Shown here: positions 54,404 through 62,880 of the stretch, one piece after another | Numbering within the stretch: position 1 is the first letter of the stretch | Layout: every line of letters starts with the position of its first letter | Source: Sphingopyxis sp. | Lineage (GTDB): Bacteria; Pseudomonadota; Alphaproteobacteria; Sphingomonadales; Sphingomonadaceae | Length of the DNA: 64,000 nucleotides | Direction: 5' to 3' | Assembly: GCA_016463225.1 (NCBI GenBank) | Contig: JAEMRT010000006.1 | Location: 32,917-96,916, forward strand | Position numbers and translations under genes: made by a program | Notes under the pieces: generated by a model | Databases searched by the model: none | What the model was told of the DNA's origin: nothing | What the model saw: only the letters and a program-made list of their open reading frames with translations

Positions 54404-54871
54404 TCAATGATTATGCGACGGCCCATCCGCGGTCACGTCAGCTAAGTTCGGGACGATGAAGGACACGGATCTGCCGGTCAGGATCTTGTGCTCGGGCGTC
54501 GCCAGCTCGATCAATATTTTATGGGGTCCGGCAGGAAGCCCGTTCACGACGACAGCGCCATTGTCACCGGCGTCCGCCCACCGCCAAGGCAAGTCGTCGA
54601 CGCTGACGTGAAGATGGCCCGCGCGTGGCGAGACATCGACGGCGCTTGCTCCAAAGACCGGCAAGATGCGAAAATGGTTCGTCCGATAGGGAATGATGAC
54701 CGCGCCCCGGGTGAGCGGACCGGCAAGCGGGGGATCGACGAACAACTCGGCAGCCGGTTCGTTGCTTATCGGCACGAATTGCGAAGCTTCGCGTCCGGCA
54801 TCCATCGGCTGCGCGGCTGCGGTCGTGGCCAACATCGAACAGAGCACAGCATAGAGGGCGGTGCGGATCAT
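54404..54871 (-). CDS. Exported DUF6130-like protein
   Basis: A 155-residue protein with signal peptide MIRTALYAVLCSMLATTAAAQ. The ATG at 54871 has AGGAG upstream and overlaps the cupin stop (ATGA). The mature part has RTNHFRILPVFG, HLHVSVDDLPWRW and a Gly-Pro-His-Lys segment, with a His-rich tail; I think this is the DUF6130 family but the name is from memory. It is coupled to an exported cupin and a small membrane protein. Confidence 0.75.
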   Translation of the reverse strand: MIRTALYAVLCSMLATTAAAQPMDAGREASQFVPISNEPAAELFVDPPLAGPLTRGAVIIPYRTNHFRILPVFGASAVDVSPRAGHLHVSVDDLPWRWADAGDNGAVVVNGLPAGPHKILIELATPEHKILTGRSVSFIVPNLADVTADGPSHNH

Positions 54872-55305
54872 CGCGATTTCTCCTGCATTCCCGTTTCGCT
54901 TGTTGGCACCTCTGCAGGAATGAGCAGTGGCTTGCCTTTTTCGACGATATAGGTCGCAAGTTCGGCGCCGTTGCTGGCGGTGCGATTGCGCGCCATATGC
55001 GCGACGCCCGCAGGCACGAAAAGAACCTGGCCGGCCGTGACGGTGACTGGCGGTTGACCCTCGAGCTGATATTCGAGCGTCCCCTCGATGATGTAGATGA
55101 CTTCCTCGCCGGGATGGCGATGCCATGGTGCCACCGCACCCGGGGCAATGTCGATGCGCGCCTGGATGGTTTCGCGGCCCGCGATCGACAGGTCGTGCCG
55201 CTGCAGGTCGGTGCGCGTGACGCCTGCGGGCGTGGGAGTTGCAGCAGATGCCGCGCCAGTCGTCAAAAGGATGACGGCAAATAAATTTGAGATTGCGTGC
55301 TTCAC
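54868..55305 (-). CDS. Exported cupin-domain protein
   Basis: A 145-residue protein starting at a GTG with GGAGG upstream, one base after the DUF2798 stop. The signal peptide ends near GAASAA. The cupin core shows PWHRHPGEEVIYIIEG and AGQVLFVPAGVAHMARN, with two His, one Glu and a later His as metal ligands. Substrate unknown. Confidence 0.88.
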   Translation of the reverse strand: MKHAISNLFAVILLTTGAASAATPTPAGVTRTDLQRHDLSIAGRETIQARIDIAPGAVAPWHRHPGEEVIYIIEGTLEYQLEGQPPVTVTAGQVLFVPAGVAHMARNRTASNGAELATYIVEKGKPLLIPAEVPTSETGMQEKSR

Positions 55306-55306
55306 C

Positions 55307-55537
55307 TTAAGCCTCCTTGCCGATGACCCGGTCGATCCGGGCCTGCAAACGCGGCCCGATCAGAAGGATCGCGGGAATGACGATCACATAGGCGATCGCC
55401 CAGGAACGCAACCATGTCCCGACAAAGCCGGTCGCAAAACCGAGATTGAGCGCGAGGAGGGTGAAGGAAATAATCCCGGTTGTCACGATCCCCATCAAGA
55501 GGGCGAAGGCGATTTTTCGTTTCATTTGGATGTTCAT
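55307..55537 (-). CDS. DUF2798 small membrane protein
   Basis: A 76-residue protein with two hydrophobic spans (about 8-30, IAFALLMGIVTTGIISFTLLAL, and 40-62, SWAIAYVIVIPAILLIGPRL), matching the DUF2798 family. It is the first gene of a three-gene unit with the cupin and DUF6130-like proteins. Function unknown. Confidence 0.85.
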   Translation of the reverse strand: MNIQMKRKIAFALLMGIVTTGIISFTLLALNLGFATGFVGTWLRSWAIAYVIVIPAILLIGPRLQARIDRVIGKEA

Positions 55538-55571
55538 GATCCAGATCCTTATTCATCCGCAGCTTGGCGGC

Positions 55572-55613
55572 AAAAACCGCCGCGCCATGCCATGGCACAG
55601 GCGCGACGGTTTT
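55572..55613 (-). terminator. Intrinsic terminator of the Ohr-family gene
   Basis: A 14-bp stem with one mismatch (AAAACCGCCGCGCC / GGCGCGACGGTTTT) lies between the Ohr-type stop and the DUF2798 start; on the minus strand it ends in GGTTTTTG. Confidence 0.7.
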
Positions 55614-55621
55614 GGGGTGGG

Positions 55622-56032
55622 TCAGACGATGTTGATGTCGACCGCGATATTGCCGCGCGTCGCCTTCGAATAAGGGCAGATCTCATGCGCGCGGGCGGTC
55701 AGCGTTTCGGCGGTTCCGCGGTCGATGCCGGGCAGGCTGACGTTGAGGCGCGCGATCAGAGAAAAGCCCCCATCGTCGAGCGCAAGATCGACTTCGGCTT
55801 CGATGGCGGCGTCGGCAGGCAGCCGCAATTTGTGTTCGCTGGCAGCCTTGCCAATTGCGCCGAGGAAGCAGGCCGACCAGCCGGCCGCGAACAGCTGTTC
55901 TGGATTGGTGCCGGTGCGGTTCGATCCGGGCGGCGACAGCGCGATATCGAGTTCGCCGTCCGAGCTGCGCGACGCGCCGTCGCGGCCGCCGGTGGTGTGG
56001 GTTTTTCCGGTATATACGATATTTTGTGACAT
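55622..56032 (-). CDS. Ohr/OsmC-family organic hydroperoxide resistance protein
   Basis: A 136-residue thiol peroxidase. The two catalytic Cys are in AAGWSACFLGAI and HEICPYSKATRGN. It detoxifies organic peroxides. MSQNIVYTGKTHTTGGRDG is the usual start. It lies directly downstream of an SDR gene on the same strand (27-base gap). Confidence 0.93.
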   Translation of the reverse strand: MSQNIVYTGKTHTTGGRDGASRSSDGELDIALSPPGSNRTGTNPEQLFAAGWSACFLGAIGKAASEHKLRLPADAAIEAEVDLALDDGGFSLIARLNVSLPGIDRGTAETLTARAHEICPYSKATRGNIAVDINIV

Positions 56033-56059
56033 GATTTTACTCCTGCTAGGCTTCGGGGA

Positions 56060-56854
56060 TCAAGCGGCCAGATATCGGGCCGCGGGGGTGCTGGTGGACA
56101 ATTCGCCCGCCATGGCCTGCCGGGCCGCCTCGAAGGCGTCCCAGCGGGATTCGTCGTGAAGACTGGGGATGGTTGCGAGCTCGCCGCGCGCGAGGCCGGC
56201 CAGCGCGGCGTCGACGAGCTGGTCGGCGCGCATGACGATCTCGCCAGGCAAATGCTCGACGGGGGTTCCCGCGATGTCCCAGAAATCGGTCGCGGTCGCG
56301 CCGGGCAGGACGACCTGCACGTGAACACCGGTGTTATCGAGTTCGCGGTGCAAATTCTGACTGAAGGCGAGAACGAACGCTTTCGTCCCGCCATAGACGC
56401 CGTTGAGCACCTCGGGCGCTACTGCAACGATCGACGCGATGTTGACGATCGTGCCGCGGCCGCGCGCGACGAAGGCGGGCACGACCGCATAGGTCAGGCG
56501 CATCAGCGCCTCGACATTGAGCGACACCATCGCGCTCATCGTGTCGACGTCGGCGTCGAGGGCGCGAGCGGTCGAGCCGATCCCGGCATTGTTGACCAGC
56601 AAGGTGATGCTGCGGTCGTTCGCGAGCCGCGCTTCGATCAGGCGCAGACTGCCGGGGTTTGCAAGGTCGGCGGGCAGCGTGTCGATTTTGCGGCCGGTGG
56701 CTTCGCGGATCGCTTGTGCCACGCGCTCGAGTTTGGTGGCGTTGCGCGCGACAAGGATCAGGTCATAGCCTTGGCGAGCCAGGCGATCGGCGTAAAGCGC
56801 GCCAATTCCACTCGACGCTCCGGTAATGAGGGCAGTGCCCTTTGCTTCGTTCAT
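56060..56854 (-). CDS. SDR family oxidoreductase
   Basis: A 264-residue Rossmann enzyme. TGASSGIGALYADRLARQGYDLILVARN is the cofactor site (basic residue after strand 2 suggests NADPH), NNAGIG follows, and the catalytic YGGTKAFV is intact. Substrate unknown. It is next to the Ohr gene and a LysR gene. Confidence 0.9.
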   Translation of the reverse strand: MNEAKGTALITGASSGIGALYADRLARQGYDLILVARNATKLERVAQAIREATGRKIDTLPADLANPGSLRLIEARLANDRSITLLVNNAGIGSTARALDADVDTMSAMVSLNVEALMRLTYAVVPAFVARGRGTIVNIASIVAVAPEVLNGVYGGTKAFVLAFSQNLHRELDNTGVHVQVVLPGATATDFWDIAGTPVEHLPGEIVMRADQLVDAALAGLARGELATIPSLHDESRWDAFEAARQAMAGELSTSTPAARYLAA

Positions 56855-56991
56855 CGTTCTTCCTTTCCAACAAGGGATGGATGCCGACCGGCCGTGATGG
56901 ACGGGGCGGACCAGAACGATTTAGTCGTGCGGGAAAATGCCGGTAGCGGGCGAAAGCGAGAGCGAGCCTCTCAATCGCGGCAAGGGTCGGG

Positions 56992-57894
56992 TCAGGGGCA
57001 GTCGAAACCCGTGCATGCGGCGCGCAGCCGCGGCGTCGCCCAGTCGATGAAGGCGCGCACCTTTAGCGGCAGCAGTCCCTGGCGCGGATAGACAATATGC
57101 ACAGGGCGCTGCTCGCTGTCGCCGCCGGGGAGTACACGAACGAGCGCACCCGACTGGATCTGCCCCGACAGCTGATAGTCAAAGAGGCGCGCGATCCCGA
57201 CCCCGCCGAGCGCCGCCGCGAGATTGCCTGCGGCGCTGTTGACGGCAATTCGCGTCCGCGGCGCGCAGATCATATCCTCGCCGTCGATGCGGTAGGTCCA
57301 GAACATTTGCCGGGTGCCGAACAGGATACCATCGTGCGCGGAAAGTTCGCGCGGGTCGGTGGGCGTGCCGTGCCGTTCGAGATAATCGGGGCTCGCACAG
57401 GTGATCAGGCGAAACTCGCCTGTCTTGACCGCATAGAGAGCGCTGTCGGCCAGATGGCCGAGGCGGACGGCGACGTCGATATGTTCATCGACCATATGGG
57501 TGCGCCGGTCGGAGGCGATGAGGTTCAGGGTGACTTCGGGATATTCGGCCATGAACGACAGCGCGATCGGCGTCACATGGCGCGCGCCGAATTCGACCGG
57601 CATGGTGACCGTCAGTTCGCCGCGCGGAGTGCTATATTCGCCCGATGCGCGCCGTTCCGCCTCGTCGAGGTCGGCAACGATCCGCCGCGCCGCCTCGACA
57701 TAATCGCGCCCGGCATCAGTGAGCTGGATATTGCGGCTGGTGCGGACGAGGAGATTGGTGCCGAGATGCCGTTCGAGTTCGGCAACCTTGCGGCTGACGC
57801 TGGGGAGCGGCGCATTCAGCTTGCGGCTCCCCGCGGACAGGCTGCCCGCGTCGACGACCGCCAGAATGACCCGCATGGCATCGAGCCGATCCAT
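56992..57894 (-). CDS. LysR-family transcriptional regulator
   Basis: A 300-residue regulator. The ATG at 57894 (MDRLDAMRVILAVVDAGSLSAGSRKL) has GAGGGAAG upstream; the track start 58137 is wrong. The winged helix is at about 1-60 and the effector domain at 90-290. It lies upstream of the SDR gene at 56060 on the same strand and may regulate neighbouring redox genes. Confidence 0.92.
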   Translation of the reverse strand: MDRLDAMRVILAVVDAGSLSAGSRKLNAPLPSVSRKVAELERHLGTNLLVRTSRNIQLTDAGRDYVEAARRIVADLDEAERRASGEYSTPRGELTVTMPVEFGARHVTPIALSFMAEYPEVTLNLIASDRRTHMVDEHIDVAVRLGHLADSALYAVKTGEFRLITCASPDYLERHGTPTDPRELSAHDGILFGTRQMFWTYRIDGEDMICAPRTRIAVNSAAGNLAAALGGVGIARLFDYQLSGQIQSGALVRVLPGGDSEQRPVHIVYPRQGLLPLKVRAFIDWATPRLRAACTGFDCP

Positions 57895-58034
57895 CTGCTT
57901 CCCTCTCCCGCCTTGGACGATGATAGCGGAAATTATCTGATCGTGACAGCGTCGAGCGCCTACCGTGGGCGTCTCGAGCAAACACCCGCCATCGGCAATC
58001 GATGGCGGGTGTTTCGAGGTATCCTTGACGAAAC

Positions 58035-58271
58035 TCAGCCCGGGGGACCAGCGAGCTTCTTGCGATATTCTGCGACGGGCATTCCGCCCCAACCCCAATC
58101 TTCCATCTCGACCTCCTGGAAGATGACCCAGGTCCATTCGGGGGGCTTTTTGAGCACATCGAACAGGACCTGGCTCATACCCTTGTAGATCGCGGCTTTC
58201 TGCTCGGGGGTTACGTGATCGACACCGGCTTCGGTGCCTTCCTTGGTGACCTGTACGGTTACGATCGGCAT
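58035..58271 (-). CDS. 4-oxalocrotonate tautomerase family protein
   Basis: A 78-residue tautomerase. The ATG at 58271 has GAGGAG upstream, and after Met removal Pro2 (MPIVTVQVT) is the catalytic base of the family. The segment EWTWVIFQEVEMEDWGWGG is typical. It lies 25 bases after the SDR gene at 58297 and is probably co-transcribed. Confidence 0.88.
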   Translation of the reverse strand: MPIVTVQVTKEGTEAGVDHVTPEQKAAIYKGMSQVLFDVLKKPPEWTWVIFQEVEMEDWGWGGMPVAEYRKKLAGPPG

Positions 58272-58296
58272 GATCTGTCTCCTCGCTCTCGCCGGA

Positions 58297-59007
58297 TCAG
58301 TGGCCGGCTGACTGGCCGCCATCGACATGAAGGATTTCGCCCGTCACGAAACCGGCGCTTTCAAGATACAGCACGGCCTCGACGATGTCCGAAATATCGC
58401 CCATGCGGCCGACGGGATGCAGCGCCGACAGGAAATCATGGGTTTCGGGGGTGTGCATCGGCGTCTTGATCACGCCCGGCGATACGGCATTCACGCGGAT
58501 ACCACGTGTCGCATATTCGATTGCGAGGCTTTTGCTCGCGGCGTTGATGCCGCCCTTCGACAGCGAAGCGAGGACCGACGGCACCTGCGACAGGGCATGA
58601 TCGACGAGGCTCGTCGTGATGCTGACGATGTGGCCGCGGCCGAGCTTTTCCATCGCCGCAATCGCAGCCTGGGTGATGTAGTAGAAGCCGTTGATGTTGG
58701 TCGAAACGACATCGGCGTATTGCTTCGCGCTGTAATCGGTAAACGGACCGGCGAGGAAAATGCCGGCGTTGTTGACCAACGTGTCGACGCGCCCGAATGT
58801 TTCGATCGCTGCGGCGATCACGCGCGGACCGGTTTCGGGGTCGCCGATATCGCCGGCGATCGTCAGCACGTCGGGATTGTTCGACGGCTGGATCGAGCGC
58901 GACGTGGCGACGACGCGATAGTTGCGATCGAGATAGGCGCCGACGAGCGCGGCGCCAATCCCCTGCGATGCGCCGGTAATGACGACGACTTTCTTTCCGT
59001 TGCTCAT
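58297..59007 (-). CDS. SDR family protein lacking the catalytic Tyr
   Basis: A 236-residue Rossmann protein. The ATG at 59007 has AAAGG upstream. TGASQGIGAALVG and NNAGIFLAG are intact, but where YxxxK is expected the sequence reads VLASLSKGGINA, with Ala at the Tyr position. The C-terminus (GEILHVDGGQSAGH) is normal. It may be a catalytically altered or inactive SDR. It precedes the tautomerase gene. Confidence 0.85.
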   Translation of the reverse strand: MSNGKKVVVITGASQGIGAALVGAYLDRNYRVVATSRSIQPSNNPDVLTIAGDIGDPETGPRVIAAAIETFGRVDTLVNNAGIFLAGPFTDYSAKQYADVVSTNINGFYYITQAAIAAMEKLGRGHIVSITTSLVDHALSQVPSVLASLSKGGINAASKSLAIEYATRGIRVNAVSPGVIKTPMHTPETHDFLSALHPVGRMGDISDIVEAVLYLESAGFVTGEILHVDGGQSAGH

Positions 59008-59134
59008 GATATTTGACCTTTCTTTGAATGAATGCGGGCCAAATTTCATTGGTCCGGCCGGCGCAATCCGCGTCGACAGGACCTATCTAAGGAAGGTCGT
59101 TTTCCGTGATAATACAGCTATATTGACAGACATC

Positions 59135-59151
59135 ATGCCGATTAACGGCAT
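59135..59151 (-). other. Short hairpin after the LysR gene
   Basis: ATGCCG-ATTAA-CGGCAT is a perfect 6-bp inverted repeat 7 bases beyond the LysR stop at 59158. It could be a weak terminator or an operator for the SDR operon downstream. Confidence 0.35.
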
Positions 59152-59157
59152 AATAGC

Positions 59158-60087
59158 CTAGAGCGTCCGAGCATCGAGAGCTAACCGGTTGAACGCGGCA
59201 CGCAGCCGCGGCGCCGCGAAATCGATGAAGGCACGGACCTTCGGTACGGCCCGGCGCCCAGCCGGAGTCAGCAGGTGCGCCGGCTGGACCGACGGCTCGG
59301 CGTCGGCGAGCACGACCTGCAGCCGCCCCGCCTTCACTTCGTGCGCGACATGATAGGAATAGACGCGCGTCAGCCCGCCGCCAGCCACCGCCGACGCCAC
59401 CGCTGCGCGCACGCTGTTGACGATGAGGCGGGGCGCGAAGTGAACCGTCCGCGCGGCGCCGGATTTGCCGGCGGCGGCGAAGGCCCAGGATTCCAGCCCG
59501 AAATGGGTCAGCGATATGATCTGGTGCCCGACGATATCGCCGGGGGCTGCGATCGGTGGATGCTGCGCCAGATAATGCGGCGCCGCAACGATGACCCGGC
59601 GTACCCCGTCTCCGACCCGCGTTGCGAGCAGCGACGAGTCAGGGAGCTCCGCGACCCGCAGCGCGATATCGACCCCTTCGTCGATCAGGTTGACGGACCG
59701 GTCGACCAGAAGCAGGCGCGCCGTGACCAGCGGATAGGCATCGAGGAACTCATCGAGGATGGGGCGCAATATTTCCTCGCCGCTGATTGGCGGCGCGGTG
59801 AGCGTCAGCAGCCCGCGCGGTGCGGCGCGCTCGCCCCCGGCGAGCAGATCGGCCTCCTCGAGCTCGGCAAGGATGCGGCGGCACGATGCCGCATAATGTT
59901 GGCCTGTGTCGCTGAGGCGGATGCTGCGGGTCGTACGATGCAGCAGTTCCGCGCCCACATGCGCCTCCAGCGAAGCGATCGCGCGGCTGATCGCGGTCGG
60001 CGAACGGCGAAGGCGACGCGCGGCGCCAGCGAGGCTGCCCTCGTCAACCGCCGTCACAAAAATCTTCATCGCATTGATGCGGTCCAT
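59158..60087 (-). CDS. LysR-family transcriptional regulator
   Basis: A 309-residue regulator with winged helix at about 1-60 (MDRINAMKIFVTAVDEGSLAGAARRL) and an effector domain from 90. It lies 150 bases upstream of the SDR/tautomerase operon on the same strand and is its probable regulator. It resembles the other LysR protein at 56992 in start and layout, suggesting related paralogues. Confidence 0.92.
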   Translation of the reverse strand: MDRINAMKIFVTAVDEGSLAGAARRLRRSPTAISRAIASLEAHVGAELLHRTTRSIRLSDTGQHYAASCRRILAELEEADLLAGGERAAPRGLLTLTAPPISGEEILRPILDEFLDAYPLVTARLLLVDRSVNLIDEGVDIALRVAELPDSSLLATRVGDGVRRVIVAAPHYLAQHPPIAAPGDIVGHQIISLTHFGLESWAFAAAGKSGAARTVHFAPRLIVNSVRAAVASAVAGGGLTRVYSYHVAHEVKAGRLQVVLADAEPSVQPAHLLTPAGRRAVPKVRAFIDFAAPRLRAAFNRLALDARTL

Positions 60088-60200
60088 TGCCCATCCGAAC
60101 GCAGGTTCAATTCGTCGATGCTACATGCGACTGCAGGATCGGTCGAGCGTTGAACGTCCGCTTCAACTCCATGCCGCCGCCTACCGGACCTGTCGCTATC

Positions 60201-60365
60201 GGCCGATGTTGTTGAAAAAGTCGGCCCACAAAAGAGGGTTGAAACATCGTTACGTGAACAGCCCCTCGTGAGCAGGATTGATTCAACGCCCGAGCAATTC
60301 TCGCCCGAACGATTCAACGGCACGGAATAAAATTACGAGCTCCGACTTTTTCAACAACATCGGCC
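60201..60365. mobile_element. 165-bp MITE-like element with 24-bp terminal inverted repeats
   Basis: Bases 60201-60224 are the exact reverse complement of 60342-60365. The terminal sequence GGCCGATGTTGTTGAAAAAGTC differs in only two positions from the terminal sequence of the IS1182-type element at 63561. There is no coding capacity inside. It ends 10 bases from the M23 peptidase stop and could also act as a transcription terminator. Confidence 0.8.
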
Positions 60366-60374
60366 AGTTCCAGA

Positions 60375-61511
60375 CTATTCAGAAGTTTCGACAATATCGC
60401 CTGACTGTATGGAACGTGGGGCAAGTTCGAGTGGAAGGCGGACGCCGCGAAAGACGGTGGGAATCGCGCGACAGGTCGCGATGTCGGCGGTATCGCACAT
60501 CTGGAAATGAAGGTGCGGCTCGGTCGAATTACCCGAGCTGCCCACCGTGCCGATTGTCTCGCCGGTGCCTACGCTGTCGCCGGGCTTGACCCGGACGCTT
60601 TCTGGCTTGAGGTGGGCATAGACAGAAAACTCGCCGTTGCGGTGATCGACTATGACATAATTGCCTTGGACCGCCTCGATCCCTTGTGAGAGAAGTGTGG
60701 TCTGCGCCTCGATCAAACGGTCGAGATAGGCCGCGTCGGTCTCGCCAGTGCGCTTCAGCATCGCCACATTGTCGGGCACATCGGCCTTGGTGCGCGCGAC
60801 GACGCCGTCGGCGACCGCGCGTACCGGTGCGCCGTAGATGCGGTAGTCGGAGAGTACGAGGCCGTCGCCCTTATGCGTCGCGGCGCCATCGAGCATGGCG
60901 ATATCGAGGGCGAACTCCTCGACCGAAGCCCAGCGATGGTGCGACTGGAAACTGGCGCCCGCCCCGACATAGCTCCGCCCGGCGATCGGGAATAAAGCCG
61001 GCGTCGCCGAAGCCTCGGCGCGGATCGGGAAGTCGCGGACAGTTTCGCCTTTTCCCTCTTCGCGTGCGGTCAAACGCAGCGTATCGCGCGCGCCTTTCCA
61101 CGCGAACGGCTGATAGAGGAAGACGACCGCCTCGCCGGGGGCGATCAGGTCGGCGTTGGCCAGAGCGGCGCCCCGGAGCAGCGCGCCGTTACAGAATTGC
61201 GAAGGGAAAATCCGGTTCATCGCCGCGATCTGCGGCGCCGAGGCGACGGCTTTGGCCACGTCGGCGACATCGAGGCTACGCCGGTCGCGAAGCACGCCCT
61301 TTGCCAGCAGGTCGAAATCGAGCCCCGCGATCCGCACCGCCGACTTGCCGTCGTTCACGATCGCGATCGCCTGTACCAGCAGGCTCTGGACTCCCCGCTC
61401 GTCGTTCAGCGGCGCGGTACGAAGCTGGGCATGGCAGCTGCGGATTTCCATGGCGGCCAGGGGCGAGGGAAGTAGCGCGCCAGCGGCGAGCAAGGCGGCG
61501 AAGATTTTCAT
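60375..61511 (-). CDS. Exported M23-family peptidase
   Basis: A 378-residue protein. The ATG at 61511 has AAGGAG upstream and begins a signal peptide ending near PLAA. The C-terminal half (about 225-365) is an M23 domain: an N-terminal THKGDGLV segment, VIVDHRNGEFSVYAHL and TEPHLHFQMCD, which supplies the HxH metal pair. The N-terminal half is beta-rich and unassigned. It likely cuts peptidoglycan peptides or glycine-rich peptides. Confidence 0.88.
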   Translation of the reverse strand: MKIFAALLAAGALLPSPLAAMEIRSCHAQLRTAPLNDERGVQSLLVQAIAIVNDGKSAVRIAGLDFDLLAKGVLRDRRSLDVADVAKAVASAPQIAAMNRIFPSQFCNGALLRGAALANADLIAPGEAVVFLYQPFAWKGARDTLRLTAREEGKGETVRDFPIRAEASATPALFPIAGRSYVGAGASFQSHHRWASVEEFALDIAMLDGAATHKGDGLVLSDYRIYGAPVRAVADGVVARTKADVPDNVAMLKRTGETDAAYLDRLIEAQTTLLSQGIEAVQGNYVIVDHRNGEFSVYAHLKPESVRVKPGDSVGTGETIGTVGSSGNSTEPHLHFQMCDTADIATCRAIPTVFRGVRLPLELAPRSIQSGDIVETSE

Positions 61512-61552
61512 TTGCGTATCTCCTTGCGGTCGGTCCACGCGGCGACTTGGTC

Positions 61553-62800
61553 TTAGTAGGCCTTGCCCGGTATCGGAGCCAGCGCCCGTTTCCCGGGAAG
61601 GGAAAGCGGAGCAACGCTGCTTTGCCGGGGCAGTTCGCTAAACGGCCGCCTGTCGAGGCCCGAGAGGCCAAGCGCCAGCCGGCGCTTGAGGGGCGGCACG
61701 CGATTGATCAGTCGCAAGAGAAGATTGCGGACTTGCCGGCCAACGGGGGATCGCAGCGTCGCCGCGCGCGTCAGCCTTGAAGCCAGCGCCAGCACTTTTT
61801 CAGCGGCGGGCCGGCGAATCTCAGCAAAGGCGTCGAGCAATCGGTCGGACTCGCCGCCCTGAACGACGCGCGTCAGCGCCCTGCCGAGAACGATCGCATC
61901 GACGAGTCCGACATTCATACCTTGGCCGCCGGCGGGGCTATGAACATGCGCAGCGTCGCCCATCAGCATAAAGGGTCCTGCCCGGTAGCGATCGGCAAGG
62001 CGGTGATGGACGCGAAAGCGCGATGCCCAACCGATGTCGGTGACGAGGCTGCGCACGGTGGGTCCGCGCGCATCGAGCAGGCGTTGAATATCAGCGATAG
62101 TCGGTTTCTCAGGCGCATCGTCAAGGGTTGCGACGATCCGGTACGCGCCGCCGGGCAGGGGCGCGACCACCACGAGGCCTTGCGGCGAAAAGAAGAGCGA
62201 TACCTCGTCAGCGCCCAGCGCCCAGTCCATCCGCACGTCGGCAAGAATGAAGGACGCGTCATAGGCCTCGCCCTCGAAGCCGATGCCCGCGGCCTCGCGG
62301 ATATTGCTGTGCATCCCGTCGGCGCCGACGACATAGCGCGCCGTGACGATGCGTTCGCCCTCAGGCGTCATGATCGACGCGAGCGCACCTTCGTCATCCT
62401 GATCCGCATCTAGGACGCGGATGCCGCGATGGACGCATCCCCCCAATTCTTCGAGCCGCGCCTGCAGCACCGCCTCGGTCGTCGATTGCGGCACCATCAA
62501 CAGATGGCGAAAGGTTGATGGCAGGTCATCGAACGACAGCTTCAGAAGGGTCTGGTCGCGGTCGCGGATAACGAAATCGGGCACGGCCATGCCTTGGCTC
62601 TCGAGTTCGGCAGTGACGCCGATCGTCTCGAGCATTTCGAGCGTATGGGCATGCACCACCGCCGCCCGCGAACTGTTCTGGGCATAGTCCAGCGCATCGA
62701 CGAGCAGATGGTCGACACCGGCTTGCTGCAGCGACGTGGCCAGGGCCAGTCCGGTGGGTCCAGCTCCAGCGATGAGGATATCGGTTTTCAGCTTCATCAT
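61553..62800 (-). CDS. FAD-dependent aromatic-ring monooxygenase
   Basis: A 415-residue flavoprotein. The ATG at 62800 has GGAG seven bases upstream. Dinucleotide motif ILIAGAGPTGLALATSL is N-terminal, and GDAAHVHSPAGGQGMNVGLVDA is the second FAD motif of the PHBH/UbiH-type class A monooxygenases. It is divergent from a TetR gene and the intergenic region holds two palindromic operators, so it is probably inducible by its own substrate. Confidence 0.92.
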   Translation of the reverse strand: MMKLKTDILIAGAGPTGLALATSLQQAGVDHLLVDALDYAQNSSRAAVVHAHTLEMLETIGVTAELESQGMAVPDFVIRDRDQTLLKLSFDDLPSTFRHLLMVPQSTTEAVLQARLEELGGCVHRGIRVLDADQDDEGALASIMTPEGERIVTARYVVGADGMHSNIREAAGIGFEGEAYDASFILADVRMDWALGADEVSLFFSPQGLVVVAPLPGGAYRIVATLDDAPEKPTIADIQRLLDARGPTVRSLVTDIGWASRFRVHHRLADRYRAGPFMLMGDAAHVHSPAGGQGMNVGLVDAIVLGRALTRVVQGGESDRLLDAFAEIRRPAAEKVLALASRLTRAATLRSPVGRQVRNLLLRLINRVPPLKRRLALGLSGLDRRPFSELPRQSSVAPLSLPGKRALAPIPGKAY

Positions 62801-62815
62801 GGTCGGTCTCCAAAT

Positions 62816-62836
62816 TTGCCAACGATCGTTGACTAA
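62816..62836. promoter_or_regulatory. TetR operator 1 (core CAACGATCGTTG)
   Basis: TTGCCAACGATCGTTGACTAA has a perfect 12-bp palindromic core next to the monooxygenase start. A matching copy lies 36 bases away. Confidence 0.7.
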
Positions 62837-62851
62837 AATTCTCGCTTGCAT

Positions 62852-62872
62852 TTGTCAACAGCTGTTGGCAAA
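62852..62872. promoter_or_regulatory. TetR operator 2 (core CAACAGCTGTTG)
   Basis: TTGTCAACAGCTGTTGGCAAA has a perfect 12-bp palindromic core 9 bases before the TetR start and shares its flanks with operator 1, giving a consensus TTGYCAAC-N4-GTTGRCWAA. Confidence 0.7.
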
Positions 62873-62880
62873 AATATCGC

